Origin: Aphrocallistes beatrix
Taxonomy: Eukaryota > Porifera > Hexactinellida > Sceptrulophora > Aphrocallistidae
Length of the DNA: 64,000 bases
Assembly: GCA_963281255.1 (NCBI GenBank)
Contig: OY725496.1
Location: 4,379,723 to 4,443,722, forward strand
Reading direction: 5' to 3'
Numbering within the stretch: the stretch's first letter is position 1; each line of letters begins with the position of its first letter. Below the pieces are notes generated by a model that searched no databases, had not been told where the DNA came from, and saw nothing but the letters and a program-made list of their open reading frames with translations. Shown here piece by piece: positions 53,501-63,261 of this stretch. The translations under genes and the position numbers were made by a program.

Positions 53501-56493
53501 GATGACGTGTCCCTCTAGCGGGGAGGTGATTAGCGATGTGATCGCTCCGATGTGAGATTGCATGATCTTTACAGTCTGGAATGTGCTCTTGTTTAGTACG
53601 TGGATGCTCTGGTTGTATGTGCCTAGCAGAGTTCAATCTTAACACATAGAAACGTATGGAGATGCCAGTTTGAACTTTTCTAACAGACTTTGGGCTTAGG
53701 TATTTACCAACAAACAGGTGGTCTTCTGTTGCCGTTAGAGAGAAAATAGTCCCCAAATTCTTAGACTCTATCTTGCCCATGAGTTGGAAGGGACTCCTAG
53801 GACTCCATCCATGCACTGAGTTATGCGCTCCACTATACAGCAATCCCTACACACAGAGGTACAGCATAGACACGGCAGACAGTCACATCTTACTGGTTTA
53901 ATAATATTAACCTGCTGCGCATCGAAATGCAATGCGCGAACATTGTGTGGTAGGCCTTCCAGTGTGTGCTCGTGTACAATCCTAAACTTCTCTATCTTCC
54001 AAATCTTGATACACTCCAGAGAGGAAGTGAAGAGGTATTCGTCTGCAATGCACATGGCGAATATGCCCCCTTTGTGTGCTTCCTACAATTGATTCATATA
54101 TTAAAACACATTGGCATCATTTTGCATGAGCAATTATGACTGATAGGATTCGCGTCACCAAGAAACGAACTGGAATGTTAACTAATAATAGAAAGGGGAT
54201 AATCGAGTGATTTTAGGGAGGAATGCAACCTCAAGGGTGGAGAGGGGAAGCATTTAGATTGGAATTGACGGGAATACAGACGAGAGCTGGCATTTTAGGT
54301 TTGGTTGAATAGTTTGATAGGATTCGCGCATATAGGGATATGTAACCTTAATCCTTCATTTAAAGCGATGATGGCGCATGCGCAATATACTTCTTAACAT
54401 TATTGACTATGAATAAAATCATTTACAACTTGACAACATAATTTAACTTTAGGTATGCAAGCTAGCTGACACGCCTGTTGATGGAGTTACTAGACAAATG
54501 ATTTTAGATCAAAACAGAGTGATTTTGAAGTGGATTCCCTCCAAATAATTCAAACCACTCACGTCATGGAAACTTGCAATCTTCATTGTAGTTAAATTGA
54601 TTAGAAATATCGAACAAGATTCGCTGGCTACGATCAGTAATTCGACTTCCTCCGATATCACCATACACGAGATCTAAACGAAAGAACAGAACTGTCTTAG
54701 CTCAGCCTCAAATCTTGACAGAAGTTTAGGAATATTATAAATTGTATTATATCGCCGTACTTACCGCGTCCTTAGTGAAACAGGCCTGCATGACGCACTT
54801 TAGAGTGGCGACGTCCCATATCCTGATCTCTCCGCTAGAACTCCCGCTCATCAGATGGTTCTGATTGGTCACCAGACAAGTGACAGGCGAATCGTGTCCA
54901 CTAAACAAATCCCATTCTAACACGTATCACCAGATTTAGTTGAAAATAGTAATTTAGAAAAGTTATCTACCTAAAAGTACCGATGCATGTTAAGCACGGC
55001 TTTTCCCAAGGATCCTCGAATTGAGGCTCTGAAGTTTTTATCAAGGTGGCAGTCCTCCCCCGAGAAGGTGGTACCATCAAGCCCTCCACTTTACTCAGTC
55101 GTTTCCCCAGTTCATCGAACTTACTACACAAACAATTAGGTAATAATATCAGTACATGTCAATATGGTACTCAGAGTCAGGGAGTAGTTAACCAACGAAA
55201 TGGGCGGAATGGCATAGAAATAGGAATATAGAGGAATTAACGATATTAGAGGACCAGCAGATGTGTTCTCAGATATAATCGTTTAACCAGAAATCTGGAA
55301 TAGACCACACTTGTTAGACCGTTGTTCCTGCACTGAAAATCAGGTGTCTAGGACCAGGGTTTATGCCAACAGAACATTCCTTTCGAGCTAGTTGGTTGGC
55401 TGGATAGCTGGCAACCTATCCTAATGCAATACAGTAGCTAATTACGTGTTTGCGACTGAGTTAAGCTCCGTACTGTTGCTGAGTCTGTAGCAATCTGTTG
55501 AGTTCCTGCTGGAAGGCTACCAGTCGGTCCGTTGTCTCAATCAGTCTCTGTAACTGTCCGCTTTGTCCTGTTTGTCTCTCTTCATTCCTATTTATCTGCT
55601 CGTGTAACTGCTTCACCGTATCCAGTGTCTCCCCTTGCTGTGTTTTCATCGACTGGAGCTAAGTAAGTGGAATTTTATCTACAACCAATCCATGCCATGT
55701 GGTTACCAATTCAAAAGTGTCTACATTTTCTTATCTGAACTTACCTCAGTTTTAATGTCTGCGAGTTCCTTCGTATCATTCGTCGGCATTGCTTTATCAA
55801 CAACGCCAGAAAACATCCTAAAGGAAGAATAAATTATGAATATTCACCTTAGAATCGCATTTAAGGCTAGGAATGTCAGTTTCTGTAATGGCCTCGTCAG
55901 CAAGAATTGGAATTGGTTAATTATGGCTTTTCAGAGCAAGCAATTTCAGCTGAACCAATTAATAATTCCATAAAAAATCTCCACTCACCCAATGGTCTAG
56001 CTCATCTAGCAAGCGACAATAAAATTAGCCATTTTCATTATTTCTTAGTGTGGCATCACAGTTAGTTGGAGATGAGATTGATTATTGGCACAAGTAGGCA
56101 TACATTGTCAAATACAACTCACTCTTCGAATTGAAGAGACTTATCTAGGATAAACGTTCCTCCCTGATTATCAGGAGAAAGGACGAAAGTTGAATCTTCT
56201 ATGTTGACATGAGATCCAGGGCGGTAGAGGACGCTAGGCCGAGGCACTTGATCCTGGTCCTCTATAATGTATGTGAGAGACTTGTCCAGTCGGGAACCAG
56301 ACGAAGTGAGAAGGGCTACCTTTCCGAGGCTGTTGTTGAGGGGAAGGAGACTGGAGGAGATGAGGTGTGGATGCTGTGTGAAATCGTAAATACGGATCTG
56401 CTGGCGTTTGATTGAATTCCCATTGCTCATCACCTCCACTTCATCTTCTGACTTCTCAACTGAGCTATCGATGAAATTAGGACTGTAGGACAT
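50550..56493 (-). CDS. TRAF7-like WD40 protein without RING, 10 exons
   Basis: Exons in minus order: 56493-56123, 55817-55745, 55658-55474, 55123-54971, 54900-54765, 54673-54563, 54082-53912, 53846-53708, 53622-53474, 50726-50550. Phases agree throughout and give 554 residues. The N-terminal ~125 residues are unrecognised. A coiled coil follows (QLQRLIETTDRLVAFQQELN, then QQHKFDELGKRLSKVEGLM). Seven WD40-type blades follow, including CIGTFSGHDSPVTCLVTNQN, SSGEIRIWDVATLKCV, LPHNVRALHFDAQQ and SGSMDTSIVVWHTP. Blade order and wording (NHWVRAL in mammals against HNVRALHF here) match the TRAF7 propeller. No RING or TRAF zinc finger is visible. Exon 3 could instead read on to a stop at 55461, giving a separate short isoform. 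The last intron (2.75 kb) contains a gene on the other strand. Confidence 0.78.
50727..52771. other. Intronic sequence of the TRAF7-like gene
   Basis: This is the larger part of the last intron, between exon 10 and the nested GNAT gene. It is AT-rich, with no gene or clear repeat. The segment just before 52772 must hold the promoter of the nested gene. Confidence 0.5.
52772..53365 (+). CDS. GNAT-family N-acetyltransferase, nested in an intron
   Basis: A 197-residue frame from ATG 52772. The GNAT core is visible: FALRIVSTGQVIGGFYIKPN (strands 2-4 region), then AGFIVDKAWRNKGAARFMAE, where RNKGAA is the acetyl-CoA pyrophosphate loop (R/Q-x-x-G-x-A/G), and then GYRASMFNLVFVSNKGSLHLWDSLGFQRVG, the C-terminal motif B with the N-x-x-S-x-x-L-W helix. 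The acceptor substrate is unknown; the sequence resembles fungal and protist GNATs of small-molecule type more than protein N-terminal acetylases. It lies wholly inside intron 9 of the TRAF7-like gene, on the opposite strand, only 108 bp from that gene's exon 9. Confidence 0.88.
   Translation: MAYVIDDEPPRVKISWLPAAGNLKTGEGVELMQLEEKEEKLSPTALALKDIFNDIIEEGQSYPQLGYHDEARFKSYYLRYATFALRIVSTGQVIGGFYIKPNYPGRCSHICNAGFIVDKAWRNKGAARFMAENYKLLGPELGYRASMFNLVFVSNKGSLHLWDSLGFQRVGMVPQAGNLKGLGYQDAVQFYLSFVKE
54373..54384. promoter_or_regulatory. NRF1-like GGCGCATGCGCA site inside an intron
   Basis: It matches the GCGCATGCGC core seen in the repeat island and in the TPR-SET promoter. It lies in the intron between exons 6 and 7 of the TRAF7-like gene. 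Regulatory function is inferred only from the motif. Confidence 0.3.
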
Positions 56494-57280
56494 TCAGCTA
56501 TGATTCCAGTTCGTAAATAAAATATTTTGTAAAATATTGAAGAATAAATAAAATACGTTACAATTAATATCCTGGAAAGGCGAAAGGCTTTCAAGCAACT
56601 TTTTGGTTGATAATCGACCTTTTTTTTAATGATTTGGGTTTAATTTGACTAAGGAGTCCCTTTCCATTGCAATACAATACCATTATTAGATGATATTCAC
56701 CCAATTAGACACAAATTATTGATATTCTAACTTATTCCTGGTTGATTGTTGAGTTGAATTTTTAGGTTCGTAATTTACTCGATTGCTTTTGCTATTTGCC
56801 GATCCGAGCATTTCATTTTATTCTTGTCTAGAGAGAGGAAAGCAAACATTTCGGTCAATGGATTTTGAGTTTTAAATAAAATAGTTATCTCCGAATATAC
56901 TTGAGCATGGAACCAAGAATTGAATCTGTGAGGTGTAGAGGTACCCTAGCGTGCAATGTGACCACTGAACCAATTGTATAGAAACATATACGACAAACCG
57001 ACCGAACCCTCATTACTATTAATGCATTTTACTTCTACATGTGATGCTATCATTTGTAGATATTTCATAAACAGTCAAAACCGGTTCTTTCTTACACCGG
57101 GTAACTACCGTTTTTTTATTTCTTACCATTTCTTACTATTTATGATGTAGAAAATTAAAAATCTCGATTGATTGCCATCGTTTTTTTCTTAGTATTTGAA
57201 CCTGTAAAGAAAGAGAAAAACGGTTTCGACTGTACATAGGGGCGAACAAAAGAAATTCACAACTATTTTTCAGACATCAA
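56494..57280. other. Divergent intergenic region (TRAF7-like / TMTC)
   Basis: This presumably carries promoters for both flanking genes. It contains an inverted-repeat element at 57072-57232. Just before the TMTC ATG, ACTATTTTTCAG looks like a splice acceptor, so a 5' untranslated exon may exist here. Confidence 0.45.
57072..57232. mobile_element. 161-bp inverted-repeat element (CAGTCAAAACCG type)
   Basis: The left CAGTCAAAACCGGTTCTTTC and right AAAAACGGTTTCGACTG ends are imperfect inverted repeats. Adjacent TTACA and TGTAA words are also inverted. The right side is followed by TA; the left TA is degenerate. The CAGTC terminus recalls pogo-type elements. It is non-coding. Confidence 0.65.
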
Positions 57281-59332
57281 ATGAAAGGAAGATATTCCAA
57301 GTCCCTCACAGATATCCACCATGAGCAGTGTATCTCCTCGGACCTTGTGAGGTGTTTCCTGTTCTCTCACTGGTGTAAGTGGATCTTCTGTTGGACCACC
57401 CTGCTCTACCTCAACTCTCTCTGGAACGACTTCGTATTCGACGATAGAGAAGCCATCCTCTCCAACTCAGACGTGGTGCATGGAATGCCTCTCAGGAATT
57501 TGTTTACGAACGACTTCTGGGGTATTCCAATGTCGCATCCAGAATCTCACAAATCCTACCGACCTCTCACCATCCTGTCGTTTAGAATCCAGCACGACAT
57601 GCACGGTCTGTCCGCCTTTGCTCTTCACCTCGTCAACACACTCCTGCATTCCATCCTCACACTCGTGTTCACATATCTGAGTTTCCTCCTCACAGACTCG
57701 GAATCGGTTGGGCTGGTGGCCGGGTTGCTGTTCGGAGTGCACCCCATCCACACAGAGGCGGTTGCTGGGGTGGTCGGGCGTGCGGAGATCCTGTCCGGTC
57801 TCTTCTACCTCGCCGCCTACCTCGCTTACCTCAGATCCAACCGCTTAGAAAGCAACTCTGCCATCGTAGCGTGGCTCTACCTCCTCCTGGCCTTGCTGCT
57901 AGTCTTCCTGAGCATGCTCAGTAAGGAACAAGGCATTACCATTTTGGGAGTATTTCTGTTCTCCGAACTTTCGTCAGCATTGATACCGAAACATAGGAAT
58001 GTCAGACCGAGTTTGAGTCTAGTTAGTTGGTCGAGTATTTTATGCATCGCACTGAGTGGAGTTGTTTTTGTTTACTGGCGAGTGTTCCACATCGGCGGAG
58101 GTACACAACCAAAGTTTAAGGACTCCGACAATCCTGCCGCCTTCGCTAACAGCTCGTCCACCCGTTCCCTCACCTACTCCTACCTGGGCGCTCTCAATCT
58201 CTGGCTGCTGCTCTGCCCTTACTGGCTCTGCTCGGACTGGTCCATGGGATCGGTCCCACTCGTCCACTCCCTATCCGACACGAGGCTCCTTCCCACCTCA
58301 GTGGCTGTGTTGCTGCTATCTGCACTAGCTGTGCGGGCTGCTGTCCAGCTCAGCTCTAACAAGCCTCTGATCACTTCTCTCCTCTTGCTCCTGCTGCCCT
58401 ACATTCCGGCCTCGAATCTCTTCTTTCCTGTCGGATTCGTGATCGCAGAGAGAGTCCTCTACCTACCTAGCATGGGGTTCCACTTGCTAGTCTCGATTGG
58501 GTTCAATCGCCTCGTTTCATACTTCAGTAACAAGAATCTGAAGTTACTCCTTCACATCCCTCTCTTCCTTCTCGTGATGCTGCATTCCACTCAGACCGTT
58601 CGGAGGAATAGTGAATGGTACTCAGACGAGACAATGGCACTGTCCGGGATAAAAATAAATCCAAATAATGCCAAGCTATTTCTTTCCGTCGGAAACGATC
58701 TCGCACAGAAAGGATTGACAAAGTGCGAAGAGTACTATAGAAAGGCGATCGAGCTGAGAGAGAATTATGAAGCGGCTTGGTCGAACCTCGGTTTCGTCCT
58801 CTTCAACATGGACCGATCCCAAGAGGCAGAGCAGTGCTATCGGAAGGCTGTGGGGATTAAGTGGGACCACGTCGATGCTAACACCAACTACGCGCACTTT
58901 CTCCGCATCAAAGAGAGGTGGAGAGAAGCAGCCGATAAGTACCAGATTGTACTCAATAGGAGACCCACGCATGCCCATATACGGTATTACCAGGCAATCG
59001 TACAGCAGCAGCTAGGAAACTTTTCCGGTGCTGAACGGGAGTTGAGACTTTCTCTACAATTGCAACCCAGTCACATTCCTACGCTCACGTTGCTAGGAGA
59101 AATTCTGGTGAACTACACCAGCAGTGGAGATCCTGTGAAACAGTTCAAACGCGTTAAGACGCCCCGGTTAAGAGAAGGGACTGAGTTCATTCGGCGAGCT
59201 GTTGAGCTTGAGCCCGCACAGGGGGAGCTTTATTGCGGGATGTTGTTTGAGTTGTTGAGAACTTTAGGAGGTGTTGGGGGAAGAAATGTCCTGCCTGCTG
59301 TTTGCAATGCAAGATTCAAATCGAATTTATGA
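57281..59332 (+). CDS. TMTC: TMTC-type transmembrane and TPR protein (O-mannosyltransferase family)
   Basis: A single frame of 683 residues from ATG 57281. The N-terminal half is polytopic. The first luminal loop holds NDFVFDDREAILSNSDVVHG, with the acidic pair of GT-C glycosyltransferases, and then FTNDFWGIPMSHPESHKSYR followed by PLT. FWG and SHKSYRPLT are signatures of TMTC1-4. The C-terminal third (~450-600) is TPR repeats (YYRKAIELRENYEAAWSNLG, QCYRKAVGIKWDHVDANTNY). TMTC proteins are ER enzymes that add O-mannose to cadherins. The sequence fits TMTC1/TMTC4-like members, but the exact paralogue is not resolved. It has fewer TPR units than mammalian TMTC1-4. Confidence 0.9.
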   Translation: MKGRYSKSLTDIHHEQCISSDLVRCFLFSHWCKWIFCWTTLLYLNSLWNDFVFDDREAILSNSDVVHGMPLRNLFTNDFWGIPMSHPESHKSYRPLTILSFRIQHDMHGLSAFALHLVNTLLHSILTLVFTYLSFLLTDSESVGLVAGLLFGVHPIHTEAVAGVVGRAEILSGLFYLAAYLAYLRSNRLESNSAIVAWLYLLLALLLVFLSMLSKEQGITILGVFLFSELSSALIPKHRNVRPSLSLVSWSSILCIALSGVVFVYWRVFHIGGGTQPKFKDSDNPAAFANSSSTRSLTYSYLGALNLWLLLCPYWLCSDWSMGSVPLVHSLSDTRLLPTSVAVLLLSALAVRAAVQLSSNKPLITSLLLLLLPYIPASNLFFPVGFVIAERVLYLPSMGFHLLVSIGFNRLVSYFSNKNLKLLLHIPLFLLVMLHSTQTVRRNSEWYSDETMALSGIKINPNNAKLFLSVGNDLAQKGLTKCEEYYRKAIELRENYEAAWSNLGFVLFNMDRSQEAEQCYRKAVGIKWDHVDANTNYAHFLRIKERWREAADKYQIVLNRRPTHAHIRYYQAIVQQQLGNFSGAERELRLSLQLQPSHIPTLTLLGEILVNYTSSGDPVKQFKRVKTPRLREGTEFIRRAVELEPAQGELYCGMLFELLRTLGGVGGRNVLPAVCNARFKSNL

Positions 59333-59360
59333 TATTTTACGTTTAATTTTTTAATTGCAA

Positions 59361-60217
59361 TCATTTATACGTATTGAATTGTATTATTATTTCTCTCAAG
59401 TCCACAGTGACAAAGAATTCTGATAAGAGCCAATTTACGATACAGCTGATGTCCAAATTAACAGTCACACGTGGTATTGTGTCCAGTGGCATTCCTTTGT
59501 ACTGGGATAGGGATGTCAGTGTCACTAAATCTGTGTGTACCACCATTTTCTTGCCAACGATAGCTACCACCTCTCCATAATCATCGCTCTATATTCGTTC
59601 ATATGTCAGTAGTACCTCTCTTTTGGGGGTATACATCTATAAATCTAAATACAGTCAACTCCGCTTAATAGGGTCACTTTTGGCAGGACCGGAATAGCTG
59701 TCACACATAGAAGCTAATACAAAATATTTTCGGTTAATAGGGTTCTCTAAGCGGAGTCTACTGTGTTAGTTTAACATGACTGGTCTTGGATGACTACTTT
59801 ACTAACTAAAAATAGCAGCTAAAAATAGCAACTAACTATTGCTCCATTACAATTTCGTACCACTTCATCTGATTATCTCTTGGATACAATATTTAGGGCC
59901 GTATCGCGACCTATTTTTAGACTTGATACAACATATCATTGGGATTTAAAGCTGATAATAGCAATTCTAACAGAATGTTCTAAATATAGCTAATATCCAC
60001 ATACATGTAAAGCCAGAGAACATTCACATGAAACTCTCAATTGGTATATATAGAGAAGTTAATTATTTCAATTTATTAATAACCTCGTGACGTTTCCTAA
60101 ATATACATACGATAGCTTTATGACTGAATCCAATAGAAAGTTCGATCAGGCATTTCTCTTTGAGTTTAGTCGCCCTTGCCAGAACACAATTGAACCGAAT
60201 CACTATTATTCGATTGA
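59361..60217 (-). CDS. Candidate small minus-strand gene, two exons seen, start not found
   Basis: A downstream exon, 59588-59361, reads DYGEVVAIVGKKMVVHTDLV, then LTSLSQYKGMPLDTIPRVTV, and ends with a stop. It begins after AATATAG. An upstream candidate exon, 60217-60111, reads NRIIVIRFNCVLARATKLKE, then KCLIELSIGFSHKAI, and ends at a GTATGT donor. Both are in phase 0 at their junction. The intron between them would contain the pogo-like element. I could not place a first exon with an ATG, and I do not recognise the product. Confidence 0.35.
59652..59763. mobile_element. Small pogo/Tigger-like element, copy 2
   Basis: 112 bp, in the opposite orientation to the copy at 8115-8285. Left end CAGTCAACTCCGCTTAAT; right end CTAAGCGGAGTCTACTG. 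TA precedes it at 59650-59651; the right flank is TG, a decayed TA. In reverse complement it matches copy 1 with one internal gap of about 36 bp near an end. The shared interior includes GCTATTCCGGTCCTGCCAAA-type sequence. Confidence 0.8.
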
Positions 60218-60336
60218 CTAATTATTTGAGGTTATTGATTGTAGGCTACCTCGTCATAAATTAATGCAGTATAATACCGTACACTCAATTTTCACTTTAC
60301 CTCAACTTCCAGCATATTTACTCGTTTTCTTCAGGC

Positions 60337-62358
60337 ATGGACCCGCACTATCCTTGGGGACAGCAGCCCCCCAGACCGCCTAACCTGAACCAACTAGCTT
60401 ACAACATGGACGGCCTCAATCTGAACGCACAGCCGTTTGTTCCGACGGAGTACCCGATGGGAGGCGGCGGTTTCCCTCAAATGCAGCAGATTTGGGGGCA
60501 GCACGGCGGAATGCCGCAGTACCCGTACAGCGGGTACTACGGACACCCGAACCCGCACGACCAATTCCAAGCCGCAGGAGGCCAGGAGCGAATCCCTCCT
60601 GGGTATCAGGCCCATTTTCAACCCCCTCCCCCCTCACACCAGCAGCATCAGCCCCACCAGCCCCCTGCGGTCATGGAGAGCAACCACGTGCCACCTCACA
60701 GCCACAGCCACCCCAACCATCTGGAGGCCCCCGCTGACAATGCTGGCAGTAAGGCTGCGTGCGACAATATTCCTTATTCATGGGAGATGGCAGAGGAGCC
60801 AGATCCACCACGGACACACGTGGACGCCGATGAGCAGCCACCTCAAGAAGAGGTCCCCCTCCCCCGCACCCAGCCCAGCAAGCCCGTCCCGCCACCGACG
60901 CTCCCCTCCACTGGCGAGGCCAGCTCCGCACACGCAGAGGTCAAGCCGAAGAAAGTGAGGAAAGACCGCGATGAAGAACCGCGGCACAAACCGCACAGCA
61001 AACAGACCACCGGCGCCGCTAAATACCCCAAAGTGAAGCCCAGCACCAAGCCGGAGGGGGTCGACTTCAAGGAGTCCGTCAACATCATCTTCATCGGCCA
61101 CGTTGACGCGGGCAAATCCACCATCGGCGGGCATGTGATGTTCCTGATGGGAATGGTGGACAAGCGGACGCTGGAGAAGTACGAGAAAGAAGCGAAGGAG
61201 ATAAACCGCGAGTCCTGGTACCTCTCCTGGGCCCTGGACACGGACCAGAATGAGAGGGACAAGGGGAAGACCGTGGAAGTGGGGCGGGCGGGGTTCGAGA
61301 CGGAGAAGAAGCGCTTCACGATCCTGGACGCCCCCGGGCACGCGGGGTTCGTGCCGAACATGATCACGGGGACCGCCCAGGCGGACGTGGCCATCCTGGT
61401 GATCTCCGCCAGGAGGGGCGAGTTCGAGACTGGCTTTGAGAAGAAGGGGCAGACCCGGGAGCACGCCATCCTCGTGAAGACAGCCGGCATCCGACACATC
61501 GTGGTGCTGGTGAACAAGATGGACGACCAGACTGTGAAATGGGACAGGGACAGGTTCGACGAGATCCAATCCAAGCTAACTCCCTTCCTCAAGAAGGTCG
61601 GATTCAGTCCCAAGTCAGACATCATCTACATCCCAGTGTCAGGTCTGAGCGGGGCCAACCTGCTGAAGAACACCGGCGAGTGCTCCTTCTACTCCGGCCC
61701 CGGGTTCATCGAGTACCTGGACTCTCTGCCCCCTGTGGCCCGCCTGTTCGAGGGGCCTTTCCGTCTGCCCGTGATGGACAAGATGAAGGACATGGGGACG
61801 ATGGTGCTGGGCAAGATCGAGTCCGGCTGCCTGACGCCGGGCCAGCAGCTGGTGATGATGCCGAACAAGACCGTGGTGGAGCTGCTGCACATAATTCTCG
61901 AGAACGACGAGGTGGTGAGTAGGGCCGAGTGCGGGGACAATGTGCGCCTGAGGCTCAAGGGGATCGAGGAGGAGGAGATTCTTCCCGGGTTCGTCCTCTG
62001 CGAGCCCGCCAGTCTCTGCATGACGACTTCTCTCTTCGACGTGCAGATCGTGATCCTGGACTACCGCAGCATCATCTCCGCTGGCTACAACGCTGTGATG
62101 CATGTGCACACGTGTGTGGAGGAAGTCCAGGTCATGGAGCTATTCGCGATGGTGGACAAGAAGACCGGCGACAGGAGTAAGAGGAAACCGAGATTCGTGC
62201 GGACAGACGATGTTGTGATTTGTCGCCTGCAGTCCAGCGGTCCCATCTGCATCGAGAACTTCAAGGATTTCCCTCAAATGGGCCGATTCACTCTGAGAGA
62301 CGAAGGGAAAACCGTCGCGATTGGGAAGATTCTGAGAATACCGCAAGGGGAAAAATGA
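60337..62358 (+). CDS. GSPT1: Eukaryotic peptide chain release factor eRF3
   Basis: A single frame of 673 residues from ATG 60337. The N-terminal extension has a PAM2 motif at ~26-38 (LNLNAQPFVP), which binds the MLLE domain of poly(A)-binding protein. It continues with a Pro/His/Gln-rich prion-like segment. The GTPase starts near 245: P-loop GHVDAGKST (~254), TVEVGRAGFETEKKRFTILD, DAPGHAGFVPNMI and NKMDD. Domains 2-3 include RLKGIEEEEILPGFVLCEPA and end FKDFPQMGRFTLRDEGKTVA. eRF3 is the GTPase that delivers eRF1 to stop codons. DAPGHAGF has Ala-Gly where eRF3 usually has Lys-Ser. GC content is strikingly high (coding) against AT-rich flanks. Confidence 0.96.
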   Translation: MDPHYPWGQQPPRPPNLNQLAYNMDGLNLNAQPFVPTEYPMGGGGFPQMQQIWGQHGGMPQYPYSGYYGHPNPHDQFQAAGGQERIPPGYQAHFQPPPPSHQQHQPHQPPAVMESNHVPPHSHSHPNHLEAPADNAGSKAACDNIPYSWEMAEEPDPPRTHVDADEQPPQEEVPLPRTQPSKPVPPPTLPSTGEASSAHAEVKPKKVRKDRDEEPRHKPHSKQTTGAAKYPKVKPSTKPEGVDFKESVNIIFIGHVDAGKSTIGGHVMFLMGMVDKRTLEKYEKEAKEINRESWYLSWALDTDQNERDKGKTVEVGRAGFETEKKRFTILDAPGHAGFVPNMITGTAQADVAILVISARRGEFETGFEKKGQTREHAILVKTAGIRHIVVLVNKMDDQTVKWDRDRFDEIQSKLTPFLKKVGFSPKSDIIYIPVSGLSGANLLKNTGECSFYSGPGFIEYLDSLPPVARLFEGPFRLPVMDKMKDMGTMVLGKIESGCLTPGQQLVMMPNKTVVELLHIILENDEVVSRAECGDNVRLRLKGIEEEEILPGFVLCEPASLCMTTSLFDVQIVILDYRSIISAGYNAVMHVHTCVEEVQVMELFAMVDKKTGDRSKRKPRFVRTDDVVICRLQSSGPICIENFKDFPQMGRFTLRDEGKTVAIGKILRIPQGEK

Positions 62359-63261
62359 TGCTACGCAACTTGAGGTGACGAAGTTCGCCTTTCCGCTTGC
62401 CGTGAACTGGTTTAGCTCAATTTCATAGTTTAATTTATCTGTTGTATCAATGGTACAAGCTGCAGTGGTGTGACTGTACTGGGCTGTCCAGCCAATTTGT
62501 GATCATTCTAGCATAACAACGTAGTTCTAGGTATTCTGATGAAAACATTCTACTCTGTGGTATATACTCATTCCTCCTGTCACGTTATAGCATAATTATT
62601 TATTGCAATGGGGAACCGTTTGAGCGGTATATGAGGCTCTCTTCGGGACAAGGCCTAATAACTGTCAACTGTAGGATGCCGGTCATTTTAACACAAATAT
62701 TTTCAAGGTTTGCTAAGGGGGTGATTGGCGTATGTATTTTAAAGGCTCAATGCACTTCAGATGTAGTCTAGTACCATATGAGTCCGAATAACGGCCCCCG
62801 CTTATTAATGTAAAGATTTTCTTACAACCCCCCCCCGTTTGTTAATTTCATGAATCGACTCTGAAAATATTATCTAAGACAGTTTTTTATTAGATGAATG
62901 GGATCAATTATCTTCCAACTGAATTCTATTAAATATTCTATTCTAAATCGAGATAATCTTATACGTATTCCTGTGTGATGCATTAATTTATTTCTGTCCA
63001 AACCCCTCCAGTAATATAACCAAGAGCATAATTATGCATGAATCTACAACTCGTCTGTTTGTTATTCATGGTTCGTAACAAAGATAGGTATTATTAAAAT
63101 TGATCTGTATAGTGTATTTGAAAAACAAACACTTTCTATTGATTCCAAAAGTTAAAATTTATGAAGTTCAGTGTCAGTCATTTCGATGCGGACCCTGCGA
63201 ATCGATTTTTTATCCTATCTTTTGGAGATAATTTATTTCGAAATTATTGCATTTACTGAAG
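62359..63261. other. Intergenic region
   Basis: AT-rich 3' flank of eRF3 and 5' flank of the next gene. A C-rich tract (62827-62836) lies next to AACGGCCCCCGCTTATTAAT-like sequence, possibly a transposon remnant, but no pair of ends is found. No gene. Confidence 0.4.

Larger units (their letters stand above)
59333..60336. other. Intergenic region with an element and candidate minus-strand exons
   Basis: It holds the pogo-like element at 59652-59763 and two protein-like minus-strand segments described separately. Just before the eRF3 ATG, GTTTTCTTCAG is acceptor-like and may mark a 5' untranslated exon. Confidence 0.45.

Noticed and set aside
60778..61625. Two long minus-strand frames opposite eRF3
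   Set aside because: Antisense shadows of a strongly biased GC-rich coding region.
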